From contig NZ_PEHF01000031.1 in NCBI RefSeq assembly GCF_015762685.1, forward strand, positions 62,001-126,000: DNA of 64,000 nucleotides, in the 5' to 3' direction. Shown one piece after another: positions 1 through 9,508 of this stretch. The notes under the pieces were generated by a model, which was given only the letters and a program-made list of their open reading frames with translations, was not told the origin of the DNA and ran no database searches. The DNA comes from Candidatus Symbiopectobacterium sp. 'North America'. Its GTDB lineage: Bacteria > Pseudomonadota > Gammaproteobacteria > Enterobacterales > Enterobacteriaceae. The position numbers were made by a program, and so were the translations under genes. Position 1 is the stretch's first letter. Each line of letters starts with the position of its first letter.

Positions 1-495
1 AATCAGGCAGATTTGCTCGATGCTGGTTTCGGACAGCATGCTGAGATGCTGGGTGGGCAGGCCCAAGCGGTGCGCACGCATCGCCACCTGCTGTAGCGAC
101 TCTTCCCCGGTGACGTACAGGGTTTTCATCTGTTCAGAGAGCTTGCACAAGGTTTGCAGGAGCAGGGTACTTTTTCCCGCGCCGGGGTTGCCCCCGATCA
201 GAATGGCGCTGCCGGGCACCATGCCGCCGCCCAATACGCGATCGAACTCGCTAAAGCCGGTGGAAAAACGCGGTAGCGCTTCCAGGCTGATATCAGACAG
301 CTTTTGTACCCGGCTGATTCCTTCATGGTCGCCCGCATAGCCGGTACGGCGATCGGTGCGAGACGTCGCGGCGGCGGCCAGCCGCACTTCGGTAATGGTG
401 TTCCAGGCGTTACAGGCGCTGCATTGGCCCTGCCAGCGTGGGTAATCGGCACCACATTCGTTGCAAACGAAGGCGCGTTTAACGGCTTTTGCCAC
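1..495 (-). CDS. radA: RadA DNA repair ATPase, N-terminal part, cut by window edge
   Basis: About 165 codons are visible from a GTG start at 495 to the window edge, with no interruption. The first 30 residues hold the C4 zinc-finger signature (CNECG then CSAC) typical of RadA/Sms, followed by the RecA-like core with Walker A GGNPGAGKST and the TGEES motif. RadA is a RecA-related ATPase that helps process recombination intermediates and branch migration in the cytoplasm. It lies 17 bases after serB on the same strand, the usual enteric serB-radA arrangement. The GTG start follows a GAGGTGA ribosome-binding stretch. The C-terminal Lon-like domain lies outside the window. Confidence 0.95.
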   Translation of the reverse strand, partial: MAKAVKRAFVCNECGADYPRWQGQCSACNAWNTITEVRLAAAATSRTDRRTGYAGDHEGISRVQKLSDISLEALPRFSTGFSEFDRVLGGGMVPGSAILIGGNPGAGKSTLLLQTLCKLSEQMKTLYVTGEESLQQVAMRAHRLGLPTQHLSMLSETSIEQICLI

Positions 496-512
496 GGTTC
501 ACCTCACTGCTA

Positions 513-1490
513 TTAGCGTTTTTCGTGCCGCAGGCTGCCGCTCAGTACGCACATGACGCCGGTTAAATCGGCGTGACGGATGCTGACGGGCGCCTGCTCA
601 TTCACTTTGGGTTTGGCATGATAGGCGATTCCGAGTCCGGATGCCTTGATCATCACCAGATCGTTGGCCCCGTCACCGATGGCAATGGTCTGCTCTTCGG
701 GGATCTCCAACTTTTCCGCCAGTTGGCGCAGGATTTTGGCTTTGTATTTGGCATCAACGATTGGGCCTATCACTTCGCCGGTCAGTTTACCGTCGCGCAG
801 ACGCATTTCGTTAGCCACGGCTGCCACCAGGCCGAGTTTCTCTTTCAGATGATCGGCGAAATAGGTGAAGCCGCCGGACGCAATGGCGACGTGCCAGCCC
901 GCAGTCTGCAACTGCTCTACCATGTAGGTCAGTCCCGGCATCAGCGGCAGATTTTTACGCACTTTTTGCAGGATATCAGCATCGGCTCCCTTCAGGGTGC
1001 CCACGCGCTCGCGCAGACTGGCGGAGAAATCCAGCTCACCGCGCATCGCCCGTTCGGTGATCGCCGCCACCTTCTCTCCGGTGCCGGCCAGTTTGGCGAT
1101 TTCATCAATACACTCAATATGGATGGCGGTGGAATCCATGTCCATCACCAGTAAACCGGGCGCACGCAGGGTCGGGGTGTTGCACATCAGGGCCACATCC
1201 ATCCCCAGTTCATGAGCCAGTTTGGTGGCGCGCTGCGTGAGCGAACCGGCCAAACGCACTACCTGATAATCTTCCACATTCCAGGTGCTGACGATCACCA
1301 TCGCCGCACCGAGCTTGCGCTGGTAACGCGAAAGCAAGTTTTTATCCAGTACGTCGCCGTACAGCAGCCAGCCGGTGTCCCCCGCGCGGTAGTCGAGTGG
1401 CATCACTTCATCACCGCTGAGTGATAACGGCAGTCCCGGCCAACAGTTAATCTCGTTAGGGAGATCGCGGTAGGTCTGACTATTCGGCAT
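513..1490 (-). CDS. serB: Phosphoserine phosphatase SerB
   Basis: 325 residues, the usual SerB length. It removes phosphate from O-phosphoserine, the last step of serine synthesis. An N-terminal regulatory region is followed by the HAD core: DMDSTAIHIECIDEIA carries the DxDxT nucleophile loop, MPGL and ASGGF form motif II, and IGDGANDLVM is the magnesium-binding motif IV. I chose the ATG at 1490 (MPNSQTY) because it aligns with the E. coli start and follows AGAGGA; an upstream in-frame start would add 27 unrelated residues. It is divergent from smp and followed by radA, as in other enterics. Intact, in contrast to its neighbour smp. Confidence 0.96.
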   Translation of the reverse strand: MPNSQTYRDLPNEINCWPGLPLSLSGDEVMPLDYRAGDTGWLLYGDVLDKNLLSRYQRKLGAAMVIVSTWNVEDYQVVRLAGSLTQRATKLAHELGMDVALMCNTPTLRAPGLLVMDMDSTAIHIECIDEIAKLAGTGEKVAAITERAMRGELDFSASLRERVGTLKGADADILQKVRKNLPLMPGLTYMVEQLQTAGWHVAIASGGFTYFADHLKEKLGLVAAVANEMRLRDGKLTGEVIGPIVDAKYKAKILRQLAEKLEIPEEQTIAIGDGANDLVMIKASGLGIAYHAKPKVNEQAPVSIRHADLTGVMCVLSGSLRHEKR

Positions 1491-1631
1491 GGGGCATCCT
1501 CTTCTGGCAAAAATAGCGCGTACTGACGCGGGTAAACATAACAGAACATCACTCAGAAAACAGGGCAACAAGCTATCCTATCGCTATCGCTTCTGGCAAC
1601 ATGAAAGTATGCAAATCGCTCAGGGATTCTC

Positions 1632-2309
1632 ATTGTCCACACCCGGTTAAAATTCCGCTTACACCGCACCGCTATTGTGCTGATCTGCCTGGCGCTGCTG
1701 GTCGCATTGATGCAGGGGGCGTCCTATTTAAGCCTGAGTCATCAAATGGCGCGTTCCGAGCAAGTTTAAGACATTGCGCGCACGCTGGCGCGGCAGGTGG
1801 CGTTCAGCCTCACTCCGCTGATGGAAAGCAACGATGATAACAGCCAGAAAATCAGCACGATGCTGGCGCAGTTAACGCAAAATAGCCGCATTCTTGACGC
1901 GGCACTCTATCAGCAGGACGGTTCATTGATTGCCCGTACTGGAGAAGAAGTTGTGGTGCGCGATCGTCTGGCGCTGGATGGCAAGCGGATGGGGAGCTAT
2001 TTCAACCACCAGATTGTGCAGCCTATCAACGGCAAGGATGGCCCGATCGGGTTTCTGCGCATGACGCTCGATACTCACGTGTTGGCGACCGAAGCCAAGC
2101 AGGTCGATAACACCACCAATATCTTACGCCTGATGATTCTGCTGGCGTTAGCGATCGGCATTATTCTGGCCCGCACGCTGTTGCAGCACCGCCGCAGCCG
2201 CTGGCAGCAGTCACCCTATCTGCTCACCGCCAACACGCCGGTGAAGGAAGATGACGAGAATACCTCATCGCCTGTGCCGGAAGAGAAAACGGACAAACCT
2301 GAGTCATAG
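1632..2309 (+). pseudogene. smp: Smp/YtjB membrane protein, nonsense-interrupted
   Basis: The frame reads RLKFRLHRTAIVLICLALLV near 1644, which matches the start of Smp (YtjB), a small inner-membrane protein beside serB. An in-frame TAA at 1767-1769 (after residues SEQV) stops translation roughly 45 codons in. Beyond it the same frame continues intact to 2309 with the conserved VDNTTNILRLM segment and second membrane helix. No ATG, GTG or TTG fits at the family start position; the codon there is ATT. An internal ATG at 1797 could make only the periplasmic part and the second helix. Nonsense codon plus missing start make a pseudogene likely; the function of Smp is poorly known. Confidence 0.85.
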
Positions 2310-2421
2310 CTATAGATCAGTAACGGTGGCGCGCGTTATGGCGTGCTGCCGTGCCACTTCCCGCCTTTTGGTTCCCCTTCCTGCCTTATTGGTATAATAC
2401 ATTTCTCATTAATTGCGTGTT

Positions 2422-2435
2422 TATCGTATACGTTA
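2422..2435. promoter_or_regulatory. Palindrome resembling a GntR/FadR-family operator
   Basis: TATCGTATACGTTA is a 12 of 14 palindrome centred on GTATAC, the style of FadR-subfamily operators (TNGTNNNACNA-like). It sits about 190 bases before the gluconate-type permease and just before a CRP-like site, so it may control that gene. The regulator is not in the window. Confidence 0.35.
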
Positions 2436-2445
2436 CATTTATTTT

Positions 2446-2461
2446 TGTGATTTCAATCACG
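2446..2461. promoter_or_regulatory. CRP-like site upstream of the GntP-family permease
   Basis: TGTGATTTCAATCACG matches the CRP consensus TGTGA-N6-TCACA at 9 of 10 positions. The position, about 165 bases before the permease start, fits catabolite control of a sugar-acid transporter. Confidence 0.6.
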
Positions 2462-2623
2462 TAGGTGCAGTAGTCATTTTCCCTCATAAAAAAATTTTAA
2501 TCTTCATCACAGTTTTGGCGCATTACGGGCGCTTAATTGGTATGACATATTTTTTTTGGTCATGTATGTAGAAAAGAAATGTCTGACTAATTTTGTTTTT
2601 TATTCAATGTTGACGGGGAAAAT

Positions 2624-3817
2624 ATGAATTTTATTATTGAGGCGCTGCCCATTATATGGGTGGCTCTGGGCGTCGTTTTGCTGTTAATTTTAAATATGAA
2701 ATTTAAAATTAACGGGATGTTGGCACTGCTGCTCGCGGCGATGTTTGTCGGTGTGTGTGAATGGTTACCACTTGAGGCAATTGGTAAATCGATTGAAAAC
2801 GGCGTCGGCAGTACGCTGGGGCATTTGGCATTAATTATTCTGTTTGGTGCCATTCTGGGTAAATTGATGGTGGATTCCGGTGCGGCGCAGCGGGTTTCAT
2901 CAACGCTACTGAAAAGATTCGGGCCGCAGAAAGTCCAATGGGCTATTTTGGTTATCGGATTGATTTTCGGTCTGGCCATGTTCTATGAAGTGGCCTTCCT
3001 GATTTTAGCACCTTTGGTTATCAGTATTGCCCGAGAAGCAAAAATCCCTTTCCTGAAATTGGGTATCACCATGGTTGCCGCCGCAACCACGGCGCACAGC
3101 CTGTTTCCACCTCAGCTTGGCCCCACGGCGCTGGTGACCGCATTCCATGCGGATATGGGGATGGTTTATATTTACGGGATTATCGTTGCCGTTCCTACCG
3201 TAATTTGCTCGGGCATCCTGTTGCCTAAACTGCTGGGGAATTTGGATCGTCCTATTCCTGAGTTACTGGAATCGCAAAAGGTATTTTCTGATGATGAGAT
3301 GCCAAGCTTTGCGATCAGCCTGTTTGCCTTTGACGTTAATCGCGGCAGAAGTATGTCCGACGTCATGAAATCCTATACCGTCGCCATTGAAAAAGTGGCG
3401 ATGGTGGTGTTTATCATTGGTGCGGGTGGCGCGTTTAAACAAATTATCATGGACACCGGCGTCGGTGATTATATTGCGGATATGATGCGCCATTCATCGG
3501 TATCACCGCTGATCATGGCCTGGTTTATCACTGTGCTGCTGCGTCTTGCTACCGGTGCCGGCACCGTCTCCGCCATCACGGCGGCAGGGATTGTCGGCCC
3601 GATGATCACCATCTTTAACGTCAACCGGGCGCTGATGGTGCTCGCCACCGCTTCTGGGAGTAACACCCTGACTCACGTTAACGATGCCGCGTTCTGGTTG
3701 TTTAAAGAGTATTTTGGGTTGTCGATTAAAGATACTTTCAAAACCTGGGGGCTGTTGGAGCTGGCCAACTCAGTGGTGGGATTACTGATCGTACTGCTGC
3801 TTTCGCTGGTGGTGTAA
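2624..3817 (+). CDS. GntP-family gluconate/sugar-acid permease with probable internal deletion
   Basis: 397 residues, highly hydrophobic, clearly of the GntP family of proton-linked gluconate-type importers in the inner membrane: [44 protein letters not shown] and [14 protein letters not shown] are family segments. Family members usually have about 435-450 residues. The expected helices between the conserved PSF(A/G)ISLF and RGRSM segments are absent: the two lie about ten residues apart (around 3310-3350) where roughly 50 residues are expected. The frame stays open, so this looks like an in-frame deletion removing one or two membrane helices. Substrate cannot be told. CRP-like and GntR-like sites lie upstream. 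It may be non-functional. Confidence 0.8.
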   Translation: MNFIIEALPIIWVALGVVLLLILNMKFKINGMLALLLAAMFVGVCEWLPLEAIGKSIENGVGSTLGHLALIILFGAILGKLMVDSGAAQRVSSTLLKRFGPQKVQWAILVIGLIFGLAMFYEVAFLILAPLVISIAREAKIPFLKLGITMVAAATTAHSLFPPQLGPTALVTAFHADMGMVYIYGIIVAVPTVICSGILLPKLLGNLDRPIPELLESQKVFSDDEMPSFAISLFAFDVNRGRSMSDVMKSYTVAIEKVAMVVFIIGAGGAFKQIIMDTGVGDYIADMMRHSSVSPLIMAWFITVLLRLATGAGTVSAITAAGIVGPMITIFNVNRALMVLATASGSNTLTHVNDAAFWLFKEYFGLSIKDTFKTWGLLELANSVVGLLIVLLLSLVV

Positions 3818-3854
3818 CCCGTTACCGCCCACCTCCTTTATTCCCGACCACCTC

Positions 3855-3980
3855 CGTCATTCCCGCGAAGGCGGGAATCCCTTACAGGCAGAACGCGTTC
3901 CTTCTGTACAAGATCCCCGGCCTTCGCCGAGGATGACAGATAGGATTGCCAGAGGTCCCCAGTTTGCGCCGAGGATGACT
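3855..3980. repeat. REP-like intergenic repeat with inverted GGAATGAC/GGATGAC arms
   Basis: A hairpin TTCCCGC-gaag-GCGGGAA lies at 3860-3877, inside GTCATTCCCGCGAAGGCGGG. About 50 bases on, CCTTCGCCGAGGATGAC repeats the same motif inverted and imperfectly, and GCGCCGAGGATGAC recurs at 3966-3979. This is the form of a dispersed enteric intergenic palindromic element between convergent genes. Whether it is multicopy cannot be seen here. Confidence 0.6.
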
Positions 3981-4013
3981 AAGGTGATGGGAATGATGGC
4001 GGTCGGGTATCAC

Positions 4014-4715
4014 TTAACGTTTGCGCGCCACCATAAACAGGCGCGGGAACGCCAGCAAGCGTTTGCCGTCGGCGTGTGGCGGGTAGGCCGTTTCCAACTG
4101 TTGGTGATAGCTATCAAGGAAGGCGGCCTGTTCGGCATCGTCAAGCGGCGCAAGGAAAGGGCGCAGGCCGGTGGCGTGCAGCCAATCGACAATCGCCTGG
4201 GCGTCGTCCATCGGGTGATAGTAGGTGGTGCGCCACAGATCGACGTCGCAACCGGCATCCGACAGAAGATCGTAATAGGCGCTGCTGGTGAGCAGGCGCT
4301 GGCGTACACTGGGGTATCGCCAATCTTATCGCGCCAGCTTCCTTGTTCAGCCACCGCGCGCATCAGTCGGTGGCTGGGTTCGTCCAAATTATTCGGCATC
4401 TGTACTGCCAGCATGCCCCCTTGCGCCAACTGCCGTGCCAGGCGCGGAAACAATTGTGTGTGCTCCGGCACCCATTGTAACGAGGCGTTGGCATAAATCA
4501 CATCCTGCGGCTGTGCGGGCTGCCGAGGTATCGACGCCTGTCACCGTCGCGTGCGGCCACGCTTGCGCTAACAGTTCAGTACTGTTGCCTGGTCCGCAGC
4601 CCAGATCGCTGACGGTGTTGGGATTCGGATGTGCAATGCGGGCAACCAACTCCTGTGCCGGGCGGGTGCGTTCGTTGGCATAGCGTAAATAGAGTGCGGG
4701 GTTCCAATCTTTCAT
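4014..4715 (-). pseudogene. tam: Trans-aconitate methyltransferase Tam, deleted and frameshifted
   Basis: The frame from ATG 4715 gives [16 protein letters not shown] and the SAM-binding [10 protein letters not shown] loop, matching Tam, a cytosolic enzyme that methylates trans-aconitate. After GVDTS (about 4525) the frame breaks: the next recognisable piece, [16 protein letters not shown], is in another frame, and about 30 residues expected between them are missing. A second shift near 4300 separates the C-terminal part ([18 protein letters not shown] to [14 protein letters not shown]), which ends at 4014. At least two lesions make this a pseudogene. Confidence 0.85.
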
Positions 4716-4962
4716 CGTTGCTCCTGATGGGTAGCAGACGGGGCTGGGTGAAAACAGCATGCCAGATTTCTTTCTCTGGTGCTTGTGGGGATACGTTGCC
4801 TTTTATTTCCAGCGTATTGCGCGAATATGCGCCGATTGATTGTGTCTCTCCCACAAATCAGGGAAAATACCCGACTAATACGTTTTTTTCCCACTTTGCC
4901 TGACGCGAACATCCTGATGCCGATGCTCTCGCCGGGTGGTTAACATAAGAAACCTGAAAATC

Positions 4963-6552
4963 ATGTCTCCAAGTGAATACGCCCGCGAAGTTGCGAAACG
5001 CAGAACGTTCGCCATTATCTCTCACCCCGATGCCGGTAAAACCACCATTACCGAGAAGGTATTGCTGTTCGGACAGGCCATTCAGACCGCCGGAACGGTG
5101 AAGGGGCGCGGCTCGAGCCAGCACGCTAAGTCAGACTGGATGGAGATGGAAAAGCAGCGTGGTATCTCCATCACCACTTCTGTGATGCAGTTTCCGTATC
5201 GGGAGGCGCTGGTCAATCTGCTGGATACCCCGGGGCACGAAGACTTCTCTGAAGATACCTACCGCACATTGACGGCAGTGGACTGCTGCCTGATAGTGAT
5301 CGATGCGGCAAAAGGGGTAGAAGATCGTACCCGCAAACTGATGGAGGTGACGCGTCTTCGTGATACGCCAGTCCTTACGTTCATGAACAAGCTTGACCGT
5401 GATATCCGCGATCCGATGGAGGTGCTGGATGAGGTCGAGAATGAGCTGAAGATCGACTGTGCGCCGATCACCTGGCCGATCGGCTGCGGCAAGCTGTTCA
5501 AGGGAGTTTACCATCTGTACAAGGATGAAACCTATCTCTATCAGAGCGGTAAGGGCCACACGATTCAGGAAGTGCGTATCGTCAAAGGATTGAATAACCC
5601 GGATCTGGATAAGGCCGTCGGTGAAGATCTGGCGGCAAAGCTGCGTGAAGAGCTGGAACTGTTGCAGGGTGCTTCTCATGAGTTTGAGCTGGAGGCTTTC
5701 CTGTCTGGTGCTTTGACGCCGGTGTTCTTTGGTACCGCGCTGGGCAACTTCGGTGTCGATCATATGCTGGATGGACTGGTTGCCTGGGCTCCTGCACCGA
5801 TGCCGCGCAATACCGACACCCGTACCGTTACCGCGCAGGAAGAAAAATTCACCGGTTTCGTGTTCAAGATTCAGGCGAACATGGACCCGAAACACCGCGA
5901 CCGCGTCGCCTTTATGCGCGTGGTGTCCGGCAAGTATGAAAAGAGCATGAAGCTGCGTCAGGTGCGTACCGGCAAGGATGTGGTCATTTCCGATGCGCTG
6001 ACCTTTATGGCGGGTGACCGTTCCCATGTGGAAGAGGCATTCCCCGGCGATATCATCGGGTTACACAACCACGGCACCATCCAGATTGGTGATACCTTTA
6101 CCCAAGGTGAAGAGATGAAATTCACCGGTATCCCGAACTTTGCGCCGGAACTGTTCCGCCGTATCCGCCTACGCGATCCGTTAAAGCAGAAGCAACTGCT
6201 CAAAGGGTTGGTGCAACTCTCGGAAGAGGGCGCGGTGCAGGTGTTCCGTCCGCTGGCTAACAACGATTTGATTGTTGGGGCCGTCGGGGTGTTGCAGTTT
6301 GATGTGGTGGTGGCGCGCCTGAAGTCAGAGTACAACGTTGAAGCCATCTATGAATCGGTTAACGTTTCCACTGCACATTGGGTGGAGTGTGCCGATGCAA
6401 AGAAATTTGAAGAGTTTAAGCGCAAGAACGAATTGCATCTGGCGCTCGATGGCGGTGACAACCTGGCTTATGTGGCTCCGACCATGGTGAATCTGAATTT
6501 GACGCAGGAACGCTACCCAGACGTCACCTTCTTCAAAACCCGCGAGCACTGA
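4963..6552 (+). CDS. prfC: Peptide chain release factor 3 (RF3)
   Basis: 529 residues from the ATG at 4963 ([16 protein letters not shown]), exactly the E. coli length; an upstream in-frame ATG at 4936 would add nine unsupported residues. RF3 is the GTPase that releases RF1/RF2 from the ribosome after termination. G motifs are all present: SHPDAGKTT (G1), [14 protein letters not shown] (G3) and NKLDRD (G4). The rest follows the E. coli protein closely to the end ([12 protein letters not shown]). It precedes osmY on the same strand, as in E. coli. Intact over 1.6 kb, which contrasts with the many broken neighbours. Confidence 0.97.
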   Translation: MSPSEYAREVAKRRTFAIISHPDAGKTTITEKVLLFGQAIQTAGTVKGRGSSQHAKSDWMEMEKQRGISITTSVMQFPYREALVNLLDTPGHEDFSEDTYRTLTAVDCCLIVIDAAKGVEDRTRKLMEVTRLRDTPVLTFMNKLDRDIRDPMEVLDEVENELKIDCAPITWPIGCGKLFKGVYHLYKDETYLYQSGKGHTIQEVRIVKGLNNPDLDKAVGEDLAAKLREELELLQGASHEFELEAFLSGALTPVFFGTALGNFGVDHMLDGLVAWAPAPMPRNTDTRTVTAQEEKFTGFVFKIQANMDPKHRDRVAFMRVVSGKYEKSMKLRQVRTGKDVVISDALTFMAGDRSHVEEAFPGDIIGLHNHGTIQIGDTFTQGEEMKFTGIPNFAPELFRRIRLRDPLKQKQLLKGLVQLSEEGAVQVFRPLANNDLIVGAVGVLQFDVVVARLKSEYNVEAIYESVNVSTAHWVECADAKKFEEFKRKNELHLALDGGDNLAYVAPTMVNLNLTQERYPDVTFFKTREH

Positions 6553-6774
6553 TTTTCGGCGACTGCGGCTTCGTCGGTTAAAAAACCGGCGTTTAAAAGG
6601 ATTCGGGCACATTGTCCGGCTTTTTAAACGCTGATTTATTTTATGTTTATTTATCAAATAGTTAATCTGATTTTATTTGATTTCCTCTCACCCTTTTTCC
6701 CCACGGACAAATCCGAAATGCCACCGGAAAGGGACTTTTCCTCCCTATTCCGCTAGGAATCGTCGTTCCATGCA

Positions 6775-6782
6775 CTATAGTT
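6775..6782 (+). promoter_or_regulatory. Sigma-S type -10 element upstream of osmY
   Basis: CTATAGTT resembles the extended -10 CTATACTT of sigma-S promoters, about 180 bases before osmY, a classic sigma-S and osmotic-stress gene. The long leader is similar to that of E. coli osmY. No convincing -35 is needed for this class. Confidence 0.45.
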
Positions 6783-6954
6783 AATATCGCGTTAACAATT
6801 AGTGAGTTTCACTGCTGGTGATAAATCAAGTAGTGCGTTATATCGACTACGGGATATTTGGTAACGTTAAACGCTTGTTTTTTGCTGCGTTGCATTGAGT
6901 GCCAACACCAGCGTGATTGATGTCCGCGTGGACCCTAGCAAAAGGAAATAATCG

Positions 6955-7569
6955 ATGAAAAACATCCTTAACGCAAAAACGATGATGGCTGTTGTACTGG
7001 GTACTCTGCTGACGGCGGGGAACGCACTGGCAGAAGATACGCTGGGGCAGAAAGTGCAGCAGGCGGCGACAACGACGGGCGCAAAAATTGACAGTTCTCT
7101 CCAGAAAGCCTCTGGGTATATGGATGACAGCACCATTACCGCCAAGATGAAGAGCGCTCTGATGGATGACAAAGCCATCGAGAGCGGGGACATCTCCGTC
7201 TCCACCACCAAAGGCGTGGTTACGTTGACCGGTTTTGTTCCTAGTCAGGCGGTGGCAGCACAAGCCGTCGCGGTGGCGACCAAGACCGAAAGCGTGCAGT
7301 CGGTGAGTGACAAACTACAAATCAAGGATAACGCCACCCAGTCATTGGGTTCTTATACCGATGATGCGGTCATCACCAGCAGCATCAAGGCCAAGCTGCT
7401 GGCTGATAAAATCGTGCCGTCGCGCCACGTGAAAGTGGAAACCCAGGAAGGGGTGGTGCAACTGAGCGGTAACGTGAAAAACACCGCGCAGTCAGCGCGT
7501 GCAGAGAGTATCGCCAAGGCGGTATCCGGTGTGAAAAGCGTTAAAAACGATTTGACCGTCACCCATTAA
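6955..7569 (+). CDS. osmY: Periplasmic osmotically induced protein OsmY
   Basis: 204 residues, close to the E. coli length (201). A signal peptide runs to about residue 26, with cleavage expected after ALA in GNALA-EDTL, exporting it to the periplasm. Two BON domains follow, at about residues 58-125 and 137-204, each with the GVVTLTGFV / GVVQLSGNV strand signature. OsmY acts as a periplasmic chaperone-like protein under osmotic and stationary-phase stress. It sits between prfC and ytjA as in E. coli. AAAGGAA just before the ATG supports the start. Intact. Confidence 0.95.
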   Translation: MKNILNAKTMMAVVLGTLLTAGNALAEDTLGQKVQQAATTTGAKIDSSLQKASGYMDDSTITAKMKSALMDDKAIESGDISVSTTKGVVTLTGFVPSQAVAAQAVAVATKTESVQSVSDKLQIKDNATQSLGSYTDDAVITSSIKAKLLADKIVPSRHVKVETQEGVVQLSGNVKNTAQSARAESIAKAVSGVKSVKNDLTVTH

Positions 7570-7600
7570 CGGGCCTGCGCCCTTTAATGCTCACGTATTC

Positions 7601-7620
7601 GGCGGAGGGTAATCTCCGCC
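7601..7620 (+). terminator. Hairpin after osmY
   Basis: GGCGGAG-ggtaat-CTCCGCC forms a perfect 7-bp stem 32 bases after the osmY stop. There is no T run, so it may be an attenuating or 3'-stabilising hairpin rather than a full intrinsic terminator. Confidence 0.4.
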
Positions 7621-7738
7621 ATCCTCAAGCCAATTAGCACTTGGTGTCGTAAGAATAAAACACAGGTGGAAACGCAGCGGTATGCGTAATTAACCTCAGG
7701 ACGAGCGCCACTCATCCTCATTAAGGTAAGGAGAGCGT

Positions 7739-7900
7739 ATGTTTCGTTGGGGCATTATTTTTCTGGTGATTGCGCTGATTGCCGCGGCGCTGGGATTCGG
7801 TGGACTGGCAGGGACCGCAGCGGGTGCGGCCAAAATTGTCTTTATTGTCGGGATCATCCTGTTTCTGGTCAGTCTGTTCGCGGGACGTAAGCGACCCTAG
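7739..7900 (+). CDS. ytjA: Small membrane protein YtjA (DUF1328)
   Basis: A 53-residue protein almost identical to E. coli YtjA: it begins [16 protein letters not shown] and ends SLFAGRKRP. Two short membrane helices (residues 5-25 and 31-48) are joined by a Gly/Ala-rich turn. GGAGAGC lies before the ATG. It follows osmY as in E. coli, which suggests a shared stress context. Function is not established; family members are thought to be small inner-membrane stress proteins. Confidence 0.93.
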   Translation: MFRWGIIFLVIALIAAALGFGGLAGTAAGAAKIVFIVGIILFLVSLFAGRKRP

Positions 7901-8068
7901 CTATCTGCACCCACAATCGCCATTTATCTGAAATTTTAGTCTGCGCACGGGGTGTTAACGAAAATCGATCTGAACCATAATAAGATTGTCATCGTCACCC
8001 CGCATACTGTTTGCGATGCTTGCTGAACGTTGGTGTGATTACGGTGTGGTTTGTTCGGGAGGTTCGTG

Positions 8069-8281
8069 ATGAATAGCGATATCATGGTAGGTCGATGGAA
8101 GCAGTTGAGAGGGAACTTCTGGGCGCTGTGGGCCGAGTGGTTTGACAGCGATTGTGCCTGGCTGGAAAGTAACAATGATTATCTTGCTGGCATCTTGCAG
8201 GAAGATTACGGCCTGCAAGAGGGCGATGAACTGTCTGATGCTACTGTGCAGGCGGAAAAAGGTTCGGCAACGCTGCACTGA
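8069..8281 (+). CDS. CsbD/YjbJ-like small stress protein
   Basis: 70 residues starting MNSDIMVGRWKQLRGNFW, which matches the CsbD-family start (MNSDI-GKWKQLRG). The central part is unusually rich in Trp and acidic residues (LWAEWFDSDCAWLES) and lacks the lysines of the typical family helix, then ILQEDYGLQEGDE resembles the usual Q-RYGYQKDE segment. The ATG at 8069 is preceded by GGGAGG at 8057-8062; an upstream in-frame start at 8051 lacks this spacing. The family is induced by stress and sigma-S, but its molecular role is unknown. Confidence 0.8.
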   Translation: MNSDIMVGRWKQLRGNFWALWAEWFDSDCAWLESNNDYLAGILQEDYGLQEGDELSDATVQAEKGSATLH

Positions 8282-8375
8282 TTTAACTATGTACTGAATT
8301 TACGTCGCGCTTGTTTAACGTTGCGCTAAGGCCGCGTTATACTAAGGCACGGATCATTTCCTCAGGCCGTTTTCC

Positions 8376-9194
8376 TTTATAGATACCCATTGTCACTTTG
8401 ATTTTCCGCCGTTGAGCGAAAATGAAGTGGCAAGCATTGCGCTCGCCGCAACGGCAGGAGTAACGCATATCCTGGTACCTGCGGTTGAGTCCCGTTATTT
8501 TGCGCGCATCATTGCTCTTTCTCACACTCACTCAGCGCTCTTTGCTGCGCTTGGCCTGCATCCACTCTATGTTGCTCATCATCAGGATAGCGATGTGGAT
8601 CTGCTTGAACAGCAACTACGTCAACGAGATGACAGGCTGATCGCGGTAGGAGAAATCGGGCTGGATCTGTATATGGCCGAGCCCCGTTTCGAATGCCAAT
8701 GCGAACTTTTGCAAGCGCAGCTGGCGTTGGCGAAGCGCTACGACTTGCCAGTGATGCTGGACTTCAGACGTACTCACGACCGTTTGGCGCAACTGTTGCG
8801 CCGTATCGATGTGCCGCGCAAAGGCGTGGTGCACGGATTTGCCGGCAGCGAGCAACAGGCGCTGGCCTTTATCAAATTGGGTTACTGCATTGGTGTCGGT
8901 GGCACCATCACCTATCCACGCGCCAATAAAACCCGTCAGGCGATTTCTCACCTTCCTCTCTATAGCCTGTTGCTGGAAACCGATGCGCCCGATATGCCGC
9001 TCAATGGTTTTCAGGGACAACCCAATCGCCCGGAGCGCGCGGCCAATGTGTTTCACACCCTGTGTGAGCTGCGTTCGGAGCCGCCTGAGGTGATAGCGGA
9101 CGCGCTGTATCGCAACACCTGTCGCCTGTTTACCTTACCCGGCATTCACGCCAACGGCGGGGTTTCAAACACCATTTCTCAAAGCGAGAAATAG
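8376..9194 (+). pseudogene. yjjV: YjjV TatD-family metal hydrolase that has lost its start
   Basis: The frame reads FIDTHCHFDFPP at 8376-8411 and then matches YjjV, a TatD-family metal-dependent deoxyribonuclease-like hydrolase, to the end: VGEIGLDL, RRTHDRLA, GVVHGFAGS, LLLETDAPDMPLNGFQ. No ATG, GTG or TTG lies between an upstream in-frame TAA (8343) and the conserved HCH motif. The first usable start is TTG at 8412, which would drop the His-x-His metal ligands. The C-terminus is also extended (TLPGIHANGGVSN). Either an upstream base change or indel removed the start, or translation begins late and gives an inactive enzyme. Following the CsbD gene after ytjA fits the E. coli region. Confidence 0.75.
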
Positions 9195-9508
9195 CAACGC
9201 CTTATCGCTACTCTCGTTAATAGTGCAAAAAATCGACGCTCTGTACCGTTATCGATCTTCTTCCCTGCTCTGCTACATCGCGCGATTGCTCGCAAACACG
9301 CTGCGCTCAAGGCCAATGGATAGCGATTTATTATTGCTCAATGCGCAACAACGGCAGCAGCGCGGCGGTTTCTCGTTTTGAGAAAGCAACTGTCTTAAAT
9401 CAGTAACAAGCTGGTAATCCGGTTGGCGTCACTCTTGCAAAAACACCCTGAACCAGGATGAACGATGATCCTTGTATTCCTCCTTTTATTCATGGTGTGG
9501 AGAGTAAC
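9195..9508. other. Non-coding spacer before the ABC operon
   Basis: No credible gene seen. The stretch holds repeated short motifs around CGCGATTGCTCGC and no clear promoter apart from a GGTGTGGAGAGT ribosome-binding region at its end. Confidence 0.4.

Noticed and set aside
573..1154. 193-codon frame antisense to serB
   Set aside because: Shadow of serB with no start signal or domain.
5131..6027. 298-codon frame antisense to prfC
   Set aside because: Lies wholly inside the intact prfC gene on the other strand and has no recognisable domain; a codon-bias shadow.
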